NCBI RefSeq assembly: GCF_030687895.1
Contig: NZ_CP117452.1
Coordinates: forward strand, 3,055,501-3,119,500
DNA from: Pseudomonas sp. FP198
GTDB taxonomy: Bacteria; Pseudomonadota; Gammaproteobacteria; Pseudomonadales; Pseudomonadaceae
Length of the DNA stretch: 64,000 nucleotides
Direction: 5' to 3'
In this document: piece after piece, positions 15,254-24,439 of the stretch
Numbering within the stretch: the first letter of the stretch is position 1
Layout of the letters: each line of letters begins with the position of its first letter
Notes under the pieces: model-generated
Seen by the model: the letters and a program-made list of their open reading frames with translations, nothing else
Told to the model about the DNA's origin: nothing
The model's database searches: none
Program-made: the position numbers and the translations under genes

Positions 15254-16456
15254 ATGAAACAGCACATCTTGATTGTCGGCGCCGGTTTCGGCGGCGTATG
15301 GAGCGCACTCAGTGCCGCCCGCCTCCTCGACCAGCATGATCGCAACGACGTACGGATCAGCGTCCTCGCCCCCCAGGCGGAACTGCGTATCCGCCCGCGT
15401 TTCTACGAGCCGAACGTCCACACCATGATGGCACCGCTGGGCGCGCTGTTCGATGCGGTCGGCGTGAACTTCGTCCAGGGCGTGGCCGAGAACATCGATG
15501 TCAGCCTCAAGCAGATCAGCTACCGCAACGTGGCCGGCAGCCTCGCGACGCTGGGCTACGACCGACTGGTACTGGCAGCGGGCAGCAAGCTGGTTCGCCC
15601 CGACTTGCAAGGCATGCTTGAACACGCGTTCGATGTCGATGAGATCGAACAGGCAACACGCCTCGAGGTCCACCTCAATTCGCTCGGGAACCTGCCGGAC
15701 AGTCCCGCACGCAATACCGTCGTCGTCGCCGGCGGTGGTTTCACCGGTATCGAAACCGCCACCGAAATGCCCGCCCGCCTGCGCGCCGTCCTCGGCAGCG
15801 ACGCCAATATCCGCGTGATCGTGGTCGACCGCGGGCCGAAAATCGGTGCAGCACTGGGTGAGGGAATCAGCCCTTCGATCATCGAAGCGTCCGAGCACCT
15901 GGGCATCGAGTGGATCCTCAATGCCTCGGTCGAATCGGTGGATGCCGGCGGCGTCACCCTCTCGGATGGCCAGCGTATCGAGTCCAGCACCGTCATCTGG
16001 ACCGTAGGCTTTCGCGCGAGCCCCCTCACCGAACAGGTGCCCGCCACCCGCGACCGCCAGGGCCGTCTGCATGTGAACGGGCATTTGAAGGTGCTCGGGC
16101 AGAACGATATCTACGCCAGCGGCGACGTGGCCTATGCCGCCACCGACGACTTGGGCAACTACGCGGTCATGTCCTGCCAGCATGCCATCGCCCTGGGTCG
16201 TTATGCGGGCAACAACGTTGCCGCCGACCTGCTCGGCGTCGCGCCGATGACCTACAGCCAGCCCAAGTACGTGACGTGCCTGGACCTGGGCGCCTGGGGC
16301 GCGGTGTACACCGAAGGCTGGGACCGCCAGCTCAAATTGGTTGGCGAGGAGGCCAAGGAGCTCAAGACCCAGATCAACTCGGTGTGGATCTACCCGCCCG
16401 CCGCCGATCGGGCAACCGCCCTGGCGGCAGCCGATCCGTCGATTCCCGTAGCCTGA
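15254..16456 (+). CDS. Type II NADH dehydrogenase-like FAD oxidoreductase
   Basis: 400 residues from ATG 15254 (GGGAG 6 bases upstream); the frame is open from 15089 but the first 55 codons are not family-like. Oxidises NADH and passes electrons to quinone without pumping protons, at the inner face of the membrane. Two nucleotide folds are visible: FAD at the start (ILIVGAGFGGVWSA) and NAD(P)H near residue 160 (VVVAGGGFTGIETATEM). The second FAD contact is IYASGDVAYA and the quinone-site-like AxQHAxxLG is seen as SCQHAIALGR. No C-terminal amphipathic helix is obvious. The upstream motif shared with the two-component genes suggests control by that system. A terminator follows. Confidence 0.82.
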   Translation: MKQHILIVGAGFGGVWSALSAARLLDQHDRNDVRISVLAPQAELRIRPRFYEPNVHTMMAPLGALFDAVGVNFVQGVAENIDVSLKQISYRNVAGSLATLGYDRLVLAAGSKLVRPDLQGMLEHAFDVDEIEQATRLEVHLNSLGNLPDSPARNTVVVAGGGFTGIETATEMPARLRAVLGSDANIRVIVVDRGPKIGAALGEGISPSIIEASEHLGIEWILNASVESVDAGGVTLSDGQRIESSTVIWTVGFRASPLTEQVPATRDRQGRLHVNGHLKVLGQNDIYASGDVAYAATDDLGNYAVMSCQHAIALGRYAGNNVAADLLGVAPMTYSQPKYVTCLDLGAWGAVYTEGWDRQLKLVGEEAKELKTQINSVWIYPPAADRATALAAADPSIPVA

Positions 16457-16519
16457 TTCCTCTCGCCTGATTCACGCGCCCGGCCCGGCCAGTCCATCTT
16501 CCGCGCCGGTCTTTCCCAG

Positions 16520-16553
16520 ACGCCTGCCAGGGGTTTTTCGGCGGGCGTTTTTT
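16520..16553 (+). terminator. Rho-independent terminator after the NADH dehydrogenase gene
   Basis: CGCCTGCC pairs with GGCGGGCG (one G-T pair) around an 11-base loop, followed at once by six T residues. It lies about 65 bases after the stop codon and 120 bases before the LysR gene. Confidence 0.75.
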
Positions 16554-16673
16554 CTACCCGCGCGGCAAGCCAGCCTGGATATCGCCACTGCCCAGCAAAA
16601 TCCGTTGCAACGTCCATCGCCCTGCATGAGCGACACACGGTAAGGTAGGCAAAAATCCGGATCGAGGTGTGTC

Positions 16674-17585
16674 GTGGCGTCCTACTCCCTACGTCAGTTG
16701 AAGTATTTCGTCACCACCGTTGAATGCGGCAGCGTCGCCGAAGCTTCGCGCAAGCTGTACATCGCCCAGCCATCGATTGCCACGGCGGTAAAAGGCCTGG
16801 AGGACAGTTTCGGCGTGCAATTGCTGATCCGCCATCACGCCCAGGGCGTCTCGCTGACGCCCGCCGGTGCGCGTTTCTATCGCAAGGCCCAGGAACTGCT
16901 GCGCATGGCCCGGGAGTTCGAACAGAACGCGCTGGCGGACAACGATGTCGTCAGCGGGCAGATCGACATCGGCTGCTTCGAGACCGTCGCCCCGCTCTAT
17001 TTGCCACGGCTGATCGCCGGGTTCCGGGAGCGCTTTCCCGGGGTGGAAATCCGTGTGCAGGATGGCGAGCAACAGGAACTGGTCCAGGGTTTGACGGGGG
17101 GACGTTTCGACCTGGCGATTTTTTATGAGCACGATCTCGACAGCACCATCGAAACCGAAGCGCTCACCGCGCCGCAGCGGCCCTATGCGTTGCTGCCAGA
17201 GGGGCATCGTTTCGCCGATCAGGGCCAGGTGTCATTGCGGGATCTCGCGCTCGAACCGATGATCCTGTTGGACGTGCAGCCCAGCCGGACCTATTTCGTG
17301 AGTATCTTCGAAGAACTGGGCCTGACGCCGAACATCGTCTTCAGTTCGCCCTCCATCGAGATGGTGCGCGGCATGGTCGGCCAGGGATTCGGCTTCGCCG
17401 TGCTGGTCACGCGGCCGCAATCGACCTGTACCTACGACGGGCAGCGAGTGGTATGCGTCAACATTGCCGAGGACGTGACAGGTTCAGCGCTGGTGGCCGG
17501 CTGGCTCAAGCGCACGCACTTGACCAAGCCGGCGCAGCTGTTCGTGGATTATTGCAAGGAGCAGTTCGGCGAGTGGCTGGCGTAG
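16674..17585 (+). CDS. LysR-family transcription regulator
   Basis: 303 residues from a GTG start preceded by GAGG. The winged helix is at the N terminus (SLRQLKYFVTTVECGSVAEASRKLYIAQPSIATAVKGLE), followed by the effector domain (GQIDIGCFETVAPLYLPRLIAGFRERFPGVEI). This wording is closer to the CbbR/CynR/Nac-like general branch than to the LysR gene at 10.8 kb. It is convergent with the eight-gene catabolic operon, 194 bases from its last gene, and no other regulator flanks that operon, so it is the best candidate for controlling it. The inducer is unknown. Confidence 0.85.
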   Translation: MASYSLRQLKYFVTTVECGSVAEASRKLYIAQPSIATAVKGLEDSFGVQLLIRHHAQGVSLTPAGARFYRKAQELLRMAREFEQNALADNDVVSGQIDIGCFETVAPLYLPRLIAGFRERFPGVEIRVQDGEQQELVQGLTGGRFDLAIFYEHDLDSTIETEALTAPQRPYALLPEGHRFADQGQVSLRDLALEPMILLDVQPSRTYFVSIFEELGLTPNIVFSSPSIEMVRGMVGQGFGFAVLVTRPQSTCTYDGQRVVCVNIAEDVTGSALVAGWLKRTHLTKPAQLFVDYCKEQFGEWLA

Positions 17586-17623
17586 GCCATCCACCCGGCC
17601 GTCGCCTGACACGCTGCTTTCCT

Positions 17624-17757
17624 CTGTGGCGAGGGGATTTATCCCCGCTGGGCTGCGCAGCAGCCCCTCAATCTGTGCTCACGGTCTATCAGATAGGCCG
17701 CGCCCGTTTTTTTGGGGCTGCTTCGCAGCCCAGCGGGGATAAATCCCCTCGCCACAA
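17624..17757. repeat. Palindromic repeat pair, GATTTATCCCC type
   Basis: Inverted ends GTGGCGAGGGGATTTATCCC...GGGATAAATCCCCTCGCCAC with GGGGCTGC/GCAGCCC inner arms and about 50 bases between. It lies between the convergent LysR gene and the binding protein gene and could end transcription from both sides. Confidence 0.92.
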
Positions 17758-17779
17758 TTTTTGTCGTGCTATCTACTAT

Positions 17780-18820
17780 CTAGCGAGCCGCCCAGGCATT
17801 GAAGCGCTGCTCAAGCTCTTCACCATGGTCCACCCAGAACTCGGCATCCACCGCACGCGCTTGCGCCAGGTTGGCCTCGGCGGTGGGCAGTTGCTCGCGT
17901 ATTTCGGCGGGCAGCAAGGCCAGTGCCTGGCGATGCACCGGTCCGTAGGGGATGTTTTCCGAGAAGACTTTCTGCGTCTGCGGCTGGCTGGCAAAGGCAA
18001 TGAATTTCTCGGCCAGGGCCTTGTTCGGCGTACCTTTGACCACCGCCCAATACTCTGGGTCATACAGGCTTTGCGGCCAGACGATGCTCAGTTTCATGCC
18101 TTCCTTCTGTGCCGAGGCGATGCGCCCGTTGTAGGCGGCGCTCATGGCAACGTCCCCGGCCACCAACCATTGCGCCGGCTGCGCACCCGCCTCCCACCAC
18201 TGGATGTTCGGCTTGATCTGGTCGAGCTTGGCGAAAGCCCGCGTCACCCCTTCCGGCGTGTTCAGCACCTTGTACAGATCCTCGGCCTTGACGCCATCCG
18301 CCAGCAAGGCAATTTCCAGGGTGTACTTGGCGCCCTTGCGTAATCCGCGTTTACCCGGGTACTCGCTCACGTTCCAGAAATCCGCCCAGGATTGGGGCGC
18401 CTTGGCGAGTTTGCCCTGGTCGTAGGCCAGGACCATCGACCAGACATATGTCGCCACGCCGCATTCGGTAAGCGCACCCGGAACAAAATCCGCAGCTTTT
18501 CCGATCGCCGCCGGGTCGAGTTTTTCGAACAGGCCTTCCTCACAACCGCGCAGCAGCTCGGGACTTTCCACCTCGACCACATCCCAACTGGTGTGCCCGG
18601 CCGCGACCATGGCCTTGATCTTCGACAACTCGCCGTTGTATTCGCCGGCGACGATGTTTCCTGCACCGCTGGCGTTGAAAGGTTGGAAGTAGGCCTTGTC
18701 CTGGGCCAACTTGGTGGCGCCGCCGAATGAGATCACGGTCAGGCTTGGTGGCGCGGCCAGGACGCTGCTGCTCAGCAACGCCAGGGCACACGCAATGTTG
18801 CAACGCAAGGATATGGACAT
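17780..18820 (-). CDS. Polyamine-type ABC transporter substrate-binding protein
   Basis: 346 residues with a Sec signal peptide (cut near LAA-PPSL, residue 23). The sequence follows the PotD/SpuD/YdcS group: LTVISFGGATKLAQDKAYFQPF, then AGEYNGELSKIKAMV, SWDVVEVESPELLRGCEEGLFE, YPGKRGLRKGAKYTLEIALLADGV and NPNIQWWEAGAQPAQWL-like text. It binds an amine-bearing solute in the periplasm. Last gene of the minus-strand operon, about 50 bases after the aminotransferase. The matching permease and ATPase genes are not adjacent, so uptake may use the APC permease in the operon or an ABC set elsewhere. Confidence 0.85.
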   Translation of the reverse strand: MSISLRCNIACALALLSSSVLAAPPSLTVISFGGATKLAQDKAYFQPFNASGAGNIVAGEYNGELSKIKAMVAAGHTSWDVVEVESPELLRGCEEGLFEKLDPAAIGKAADFVPGALTECGVATYVWSMVLAYDQGKLAKAPQSWADFWNVSEYPGKRGLRKGAKYTLEIALLADGVKAEDLYKVLNTPEGVTRAFAKLDQIKPNIQWWEAGAQPAQWLVAGDVAMSAAYNGRIASAQKEGMKLSIVWPQSLYDPEYWAVVKGTPNKALAEKFIAFASQPQTQKVFSENIPYGPVHRQALALLPAEIREQLPTAEANLAQARAVDAEFWVDHGEELEQRFNAWAAR

Positions 18821-18870
18821 GAAGCGGTTCCTCGAAAATGCCGGCTCGCCCGCACGAGCCGGCGACGGAC

Positions 18871-20253
18871 TCAGAGGCGACCGTATGCGCGGGCGGTGCG
18901 ATCTACAGCAATACGGGTCTTGTCGACCAGTTCATTGATGTCGGCATGGCTGGCCACCAGCGCCGGCGCCATGATCATCCGGCCCAGGGTGGAGCGGATG
19001 ATCAGGCCTTCCTCGAAACCGAAGGTGCGACATTGCCAGGCCATTTCGTTTTCATTGACGAAGCGTTTGCGGCTGGCCTTGTCTTCGGCCAGTTGCAGGG
19101 CCGCGACCAGGCCGGCGCCCTGGATCTCGCCAATCAGCGGATGGCCATCGAAGGTTTCCCGCAAACAGCGCTGCAAGTACGGGCCGGTGTCTTCCTTGAC
19201 CTGGGCAACGATGCCCTCGTCGCGCAGGGCCTTGAGGTTGGCTATCGCCACCGCCGCCGCCACCGGGTGCCCGGAATAGGTCAAGCCGTGGGCAAATACC
19301 CCGCCCCGCTCGACCAGCACTTCGGCCATGCGTTTGGACAGGATCAGGCCGCCCATGGGGATGTAGCCGCTGGTGAGGCCCTTGGCGATGGACAAGGTGT
19401 CGGGTTCGAAACCGAAGTATTCATGGGCAAACCATTCGCCGGTTCGACCGAAGCCGCCGATCACCTCGTCGGCGCACAACAGCACATCGTATTGACGACA
19501 GATGCGCTGGATTTCCGGCCAGTAGCTTTCTGGCGGAAAGATCATCCCGCCGGCGCCCTGGAACGGTTCCGCCACGAACGCCGCGACATTTTCGGCGCCC
19601 AGCTCAAGGATTTTTTCTTCCAGCTGCCGGGCCGCGCGCAGGCCGAATTCGGCGGGCGTCAGGTTACCTTCGTGGGCGAACCAGTAAGGCTCATCGATAT
19701 GCGCCACATCCGGAATCACCCCGCCCATCTCGTGCATGAATTTCATGCCGCCCAAGGCCGAGGCCCCCAGGGTTGAACCGTGATAGCCATTCCAGCGACC
19801 GATCATGATTTTTTTCTGCGGCTTGCCGAGGATCTGCCAGTAACGGCGCACGGTCCGAATCAGCACCTCGTTGGCCTCGGAGCCGGAGTTGGTGTAGATG
19901 GCGTGGCTGTAGTGATCGGGCAGCAGGCTGAACAGCAGTTCGGACAGTTCCACCACCGCCGGATGGGTGGTGTGGAAAAACATGTTGTAGTACGGCAATT
20001 GCTCCAACTGACGGCTGGCCGCGGCCGCCAGGTCCTGGCGGCCGTACCCGAGGTTGGTGCACCACAGGCCCGACATGCCGTCGAGGTAACGCTTGCCGTC
20101 GTTGTCCCACAGCGCCAGGCCTTCACCGCGGACGATCACCCGTGGCCCTTCGGCGTTGAGGGCTTTCTGGTCGAGAAACGCGTGAATGTGGTGCGCCGCA
20201 TCCAGGGCCTGATATTCGCGGGTACTGCGGGTGGGGTTCAGTGGCGCGTTCAT
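18871..20253 (-). CDS. Class III aminotransferase (SpuC/omega-amino acid type)
   Basis: 460 residues from ATG 20253, with AAGGAG 7 bases upstream and a 4-base ATGA overlap with the permease stop. A PLP enzyme that moves an amino group from an amine or omega-amino acid to pyruvate or a keto acid, giving an aldehyde. PLP-binding Lys291 lies in LSIAKGLTSGYIPMGG and Asp262 in CADEVIGGFGRTG; TNSGSEANE binds the phosphate. It is closest in wording to putrescine/cadaverine-pyruvate aminotransferase SpuC. The aldehyde product would be oxidised by the aldehyde dehydrogenase two genes upstream. Confidence 0.88.
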   Translation of the reverse strand: MNAPLNPTRSTREYQALDAAHHIHAFLDQKALNAEGPRVIVRGEGLALWDNDGKRYLDGMSGLWCTNLGYGRQDLAAAASRQLEQLPYYNMFFHTTHPAVVELSELLFSLLPDHYSHAIYTNSGSEANEVLIRTVRRYWQILGKPQKKIMIGRWNGYHGSTLGASALGGMKFMHEMGGVIPDVAHIDEPYWFAHEGNLTPAEFGLRAARQLEEKILELGAENVAAFVAEPFQGAGGMIFPPESYWPEIQRICRQYDVLLCADEVIGGFGRTGEWFAHEYFGFEPDTLSIAKGLTSGYIPMGGLILSKRMAEVLVERGGVFAHGLTYSGHPVAAAVAIANLKALRDEGIVAQVKEDTGPYLQRCLRETFDGHPLIGEIQGAGLVAALQLAEDKASRKRFVNENEMAWQCRTFGFEEGLIIRSTLGRMIMAPALVASHADINELVDKTRIAVDRTARAYGRL

Positions 20254-21698
20254 TGAAGGTCTCCTTGCTTGTTGATCTTGTCGGTTTCGGTGCCTTGGGC
20301 AGATGCCAACGGCTCGGGTTTGAACAGTGGTTTGCCCATCACACACTTGATCCAAACCACCGCGATCAACGAAACGATGCCCAGCACCACACCAGCGCTG
20401 GTAAAAATCGGAATCGTCATCTCGGGGCTGGGAGATACGTGCCAGATGGCGAAGAGCATGCCGGCGATGCCGAACAGCTGGGGGAGCGGGTAAAACGGCG
20501 TACGGAACGGCCGATGCGCATCGGGATAGCGCCGGCGAAGGGCGATCACGTTGATGTGGGTGATGATGTAAGCCAGCAGCCAGGCCAGGGCGGCAGCCAG
20601 CAGCAGAAGGTTGATGGCGTCGGGGCTGTCGTGCATCAGCAACAGCGGCAAGCCGGTGACCAGCGCCACGAATAGCACCGCGACCCAGGGCGCGCCGCTG
20701 CGTTTGCCCTGGCGTTTGAAGACGCCGAACGCCTGACCGCTACGGGCCATACCCAGCAACATTCGTGGAATGGCGGCAAGTGAACTGTTGAGCGTGCTGC
20801 ACGTCGCAGTGATGGCGGCGGTCACCAGGAACACCTGTCCAGCCTCGCCGAAAACGCTGGTCGCGAACAGGTAATGTGGCAGCCCGTTACTGGCCAGCTC
20901 CGCCTGGGGAACAGTGAGCAGCGCCCCCAGGCAGTACAGGCAAATGACGACGAAGATCACGGTGAGGCCGATCATCATCGAAGCTGGAATGTTGCGCTCC
21001 GGACGCCGTGTATCCTCCACCAGCGGACAGACGAACTCCGCCCCGACGAAGCCCCACACCGCCATCGCCGCCAGGGCAATTACCCCGAGGCCCATGGGAT
21101 TCCAGCCGGAAGGCGCGACCAGCGTAGACACGCTGCTGGCACCGTCACTTGTCAGGGCGCCGAGCCCCATCACCAACAACATCACGGTCATGACCAGCGC
21201 CAGAACAGTCTGCAGCCGCGAGAAAATGTCGATATTGAACAGGTTGAGCACGGTGAACAGACATAAAACGCCAAGCGCGACACTCAGCGGCGGCATCGAA
21301 TGCGGGTAGACCTTTTCAATGATGAACTCCATCAGCAGCAGCTCTGCCGATAGCGCAAACATCGCCACCACCACATACCCGGAGAAGGTCGCCAGGATGG
21401 CCGGGAACTGGCCGATGGCGACTTCGGTGTAGCTGCTCAGGCTGCCAGCGCGAGGGATCATCAGCGCCAGTTCGGAAAACGAGCAGGCGTAACTCAGGGC
21501 CAGCAGCCAGGCCAGGGTCAACGGGATCACAAACCCCAAGCCGGCAATTCCGGCGCCCTGCAACATCAGCACCATGACACCTTGGGACACCACCAGGCCC
21601 ACGGCCACCGCGAGCAGGGCACTCAGGCCGAGCCGTTTGCGCGGGCCGGTCACGGCGGGAGTAACGGTGTGTAGCGGCACGCTCGAGGAACTGTCCAT
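20250..21698 (-). CDS. APC-family amino acid/polyamine permease
   Basis: 482 residues with about 12 membrane segments. The first helix region (LSALLAVAVGLVVSQGVMVLMLQGAGIAG) and SYACSFSELALMIPRAGSLSSYTEVAIG are typical of amino acid-polyamine-organocation permeases such as the ethanolamine and putrescine carriers. Sits in the inner membrane and most likely imports the substrate of this pathway. It overlaps the aminotransferase start by 4 bases; the gap to the upstream aldehyde dehydrogenase is 62 bases. Confidence 0.87.
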   Translation of the reverse strand: MDSSSSVPLHTVTPAVTGPRKRLGLSALLAVAVGLVVSQGVMVLMLQGAGIAGLGFVIPLTLAWLLALSYACSFSELALMIPRAGSLSSYTEVAIGQFPAILATFSGYVVVAMFALSAELLLMEFIIEKVYPHSMPPLSVALGVLCLFTVLNLFNIDIFSRLQTVLALVMTVMLLVMGLGALTSDGASSVSTLVAPSGWNPMGLGVIALAAMAVWGFVGAEFVCPLVEDTRRPERNIPASMMIGLTVIFVVICLYCLGALLTVPQAELASNGLPHYLFATSVFGEAGQVFLVTAAITATCSTLNSSLAAIPRMLLGMARSGQAFGVFKRQGKRSGAPWVAVLFVALVTGLPLLLMHDSPDAINLLLLAAALAWLLAYIITHINVIALRRRYPDAHRPFRTPFYPLPQLFGIAGMLFAIWHVSPSPEMTIPIFTSAGVVLGIVSLIAVVWIKCVMGKPLFKPEPLASAQGTETDKINKQGDLQ

Positions 21699-21760
21699 CG
21701 GTTGCTCCGTTTTGTTGTTTTAGGAAGAACAGATCGATTGCACTGGAGACCTGGATGCGG

Positions 21761-23254
21761 TCAGTCGCGCAACTGGATCCAGGTGGTCTTGAGTTGCGTG
21801 TACTTGTCGAAAGCATGCAACGAAAGATCGCGGCCAAAGCCCGACTGTTTGCCGCCGCCAAAGGGCACGCTGACGTCCAGCGCATCCACGGTGTTCACCG
21901 AAACAGTGCCGGCGTTCAAACGTCGCGCTACGCGATGGGCGCGGTTCAGATCGTCGGTCCACACCGAGGCTGCCAGCCCATAGATATGTTCGTTGGCCAG
22001 GGCGATGGCCTGCTCTTCGTCATCGAATACGCTGATCGCCAGCACCGGCCCGAACACTTCCTCCCGGGCCAGCTGCATGGCGGGTTGCACGTGGGTAAAA
22101 ATCGTCGGCTCAATGAAATTGCGCGAGCCGTCGATGCTCAACTGGCGTCCGCCGCAAACCAGCCTTGCGCCATCAGCCTGGGCCTGCTGGATGTATTGCA
22201 TGATTCGCGCGGTCTGCCGTGTATCGACGATGGCCCCGGCGCGGCTCGCCGGATCGAGGGGGTTGCCGGGCTGCCACTGCCGCGCCTGATCGAGCAGGCG
22301 CTCAACGAATTCGTCGTGAATCGACCGTTCCAGCAGCAGCCGCGAGTTGGCCGAGCAGACTTCGCCCTGGTTGAAAAAGATTCCGAAGGCGGCTTTTTGC
22401 GCGGCCAGATCCAGGTCCTGGCAATCGGCAAATACCAGGTTCGGGCTCTTGCCACCACACTCCAGCCAGACTTGCTTGAGGTTCGATTGCGCCGAGTACT
22501 GCATGAAGCACTTGCCGACCTCCGTGGAGCCGGTGAACACCAGCGAATCCACGTCCGGATGCAAGCCGAGCGCCCTGCCCGCCTGCCCGCCCAGCCCGGG
22601 TACAACGTTGAGCACGCCCGGCGGCACACCCGCTTCCAGGGCCAGTTCAGCCAGGCGCAAGGCCGAAAAAGGTGACTGCTCGGCGGGCTTGAGCACCACG
22701 CTATTGCCCGCCGCCAGGGCCGGCGCCAGCTTCCAGGCGGCCATGTCCAACGGGAAATTCCATGGCACCACCGCCGCGATCACGCCAAGCGGTACGCGAG
22801 TAATCGTGGCCAGGACATTCGACGCCGAGGGGGCGACCTGATCGTAGAGTTTGTCGAGGCTTTCGCCATACCAGGCGAACACATGGGCGGCGCCAGGCAC
22901 GTCGATATTCCAGGCGTCCATCACCGGCTTGCCCATGCTGACGGAGTCGAGCAGCGCCAATTCCTCGCGATGGGCGAGCATCAGTTGCGACAGACGCAGA
23001 AGCACCGCTTTGCGCTCGCTCGGCGCCATGCGCGCCCAAGGGCCTTGCTCGAATGCCTTGCGCGCACTGAGTACCGCAAGGTCGACGTCCGCTTCGGCGC
23101 AGGCGGCGACCGTCGCCAGCAGCGCGCCATTGGCCGGGTTGATCACCTCGAACCGGCCGCCGCCGATAGCTTCGTGCGGTACGCCGTCAATCAGCGCCTT
23201 GTCACGCAGGCGCAGTCGGGCGGCCCGAGCCTTCCAGTCATTAAATTCGTTCAC
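21761..23254 (-). CDS. Aldehyde dehydrogenase (PuuC/gamma-aminobutyraldehyde type)
   Basis: 497 residues. Oxidises an aldehyde, probably an omega-amino or gamma-glutamylamino aldehyde made by the aminotransferase, to the acid. Asn166 (VPWNF), Lys189 (LKPAE), Glu265 (LECGGKSPN) and nucleophile Cys300 (NQGEVCSANSRLL) are all present. The text around GKPVMDAWNIDVPGAAHVFAWYGESLDKLYDQVAPS and FNQGEVCSANSRL resembles PuuC and related Pseudomonas enzymes (KauB). It lies 15 bases downstream of the deacylase gene, in the same operon. Confidence 0.88.
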   Translation of the reverse strand: MNEFNDWKARAARLRLRDKALIDGVPHEAIGGGRFEVINPANGALLATVAACAEADVDLAVLSARKAFEQGPWARMAPSERKAVLLRLSQLMLAHREELALLDSVSMGKPVMDAWNIDVPGAAHVFAWYGESLDKLYDQVAPSASNVLATITRVPLGVIAAVVPWNFPLDMAAWKLAPALAAGNSVVLKPAEQSPFSALRLAELALEAGVPPGVLNVVPGLGGQAGRALGLHPDVDSLVFTGSTEVGKCFMQYSAQSNLKQVWLECGGKSPNLVFADCQDLDLAAQKAAFGIFFNQGEVCSANSRLLLERSIHDEFVERLLDQARQWQPGNPLDPASRAGAIVDTRQTARIMQYIQQAQADGARLVCGGRQLSIDGSRNFIEPTIFTHVQPAMQLAREEVFGPVLAISVFDDEEQAIALANEHIYGLAASVWTDDLNRAHRVARRLNAGTVSVNTVDALDVSVPFGGGKQSGFGRDLSLHAFDKYTQLKTTWIQLRD

Positions 23255-23269
23255 GGGTAATTCCTTGGA

Positions 23270-24439
23270 TCAAACGTCATTGGGTTCGCTGAGGTAATTC
23301 GCCAGGCGGTCCATCAACCGGTCGCAGGCAGCCATTTGCTCAACGCTCACGTATTCGTCGGGCTTGTGCCCCTGGTCCATGCTGCCGGGTCCGCACACCA
23401 CCGTCGGGATACCCGCCTGGTCAAACAGCCCACCTTCGGTGCCGAACGCCACGGTGCCGAAGGCCTCGCTGCCGCACAGCCGGGCTATGAGACGCGCGGC
23501 TTCGCTGTCCGGCGCAGTCGCCAGGCCCGGGTAGGCGGACAGGTGTTCGAAACGAATCGCGGTGTCGGCGCTAACCGCGCGCATCCTCGGCAGCAGCGCC
23601 TGTTCGGCGTAATCCTGCAACTTCTCGACCACCCCCTGCGGGGCAAAATCCGGCAAGGCGCGCACCTCGAAATCGAAGCGGCAGTCGGCCGGAACGATGT
23701 TCAATGCGGTCCCGCCCTGGATCACGCCGACCTGCACGGTCGAGTAAGCCGGATCAAAGCGCCCATCGTGTCGCGACGGTTCGGCCAGCTCCGCACCGAT
23801 CTCCCCCAGGCGACCGATCAGGCGCGCCGCCTGCTCGATGGCGTTGACTCCATAAGGCGCGTAGGCCGAGTGACACGGTGCGCCTCGGACGTGGCAACGC
23901 ATCGCCAATTTGCCTTTATGACCGAGCACCGGTTGCAGCTCGGTGGGCTCACCGATCAGGCACAAGGCCGGTTGCGGGATGCGTTGCGGCAACACCTCCA
24001 GCAGACTGCGCACGCCCAGGCAACCGACTTCTTCGTCATAGGAAAACGCCAGGTGCAGCGGCCGCCTGAGCGGGCTGGACAGGAATGTCGGCACCGCCGC
24101 CAGCACCGAGGCCAGGTAGCCTTTCATGTCTGCCGTACCGCGCCCGAACAGCTTGCCGTCCATCTCGCTCAGGCAGAACGGATCAACCGTCCAGGCCTGG
24201 CCGTCCACCGGCACCACGTCGGTATGCCCGGACAACACCACACCGCCAGGCACCGACGGGCCGATGCTCGCCAGCAGGTTGGCCTTGGTGCGCTCGGCGT
24301 TGTAGATCAACTCACTGTTCACGCCCAGGCCTTGCAGGTAATCGCGGACGAACTCGATCAGCGCCAGGTTCGAATCACGACTGACGGTGGCAAAGCCCAC
24401 CAACTCGGCGAGCAGCGCGCGACTGCGCAACTCACTCAT
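23270..24439 (-). CDS. ArgE-like M20 metallo-deacylase
   Basis: 389 residues of the acetylornithine deacetylase/succinyl-diaminopimelate desuccinylase kind. Two-metal ligands and catalytic acids are visible: His72 and Asp74 (SGHTDVVP), Asp104 (GRGTADMKG), Glu136/Glu137 (FSYDEEVGCLG), Glu in LIGEPTEL and the late His in MDQGHKPDEYV. Removes an N-acyl group from an amino compound. In this operon it is more likely catabolic than biosynthetic, because the biosynthetic argE normally stands alone and the neighbours are amine-degrading enzymes. The start overlaps the end of the DUF1028 gene by 8 bases. Confidence 0.85.
   Translation of the reverse strand: MSELRSRALLAELVGFATVSRDSNLALIEFVRDYLQGLGVNSELIYNAERTKANLLASIGPSVPGGVVLSGHTDVVPVDGQAWTVDPFCLSEMDGKLFGRGTADMKGYLASVLAAVPTFLSSPLRRPLHLAFSYDEEVGCLGVRSLLEVLPQRIPQPALCLIGEPTELQPVLGHKGKLAMRCHVRGAPCHSAYAPYGVNAIEQAARLIGRLGEIGAELAEPSRHDGRFDPAYSTVQVGVIQGGTALNIVPADCRFDFEVRALPDFAPQGVVEKLQDYAEQALLPRMRAVSADTAIRFEHLSAYPGLATAPDSEAARLIARLCGSEAFGTVAFGTEGGLFDQAGIPTVVCGPGSMDQGHKPDEYVSVEQMAACDRLMDRLANYLSEPNDV

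Noticed and set aside
23270..24439. Biosynthetic argE of the arginine pathway
   Set aside because: Motifs fit, but it is embedded with overlaps in an amine-catabolic operon, so a catabolic deacylase is more likely.
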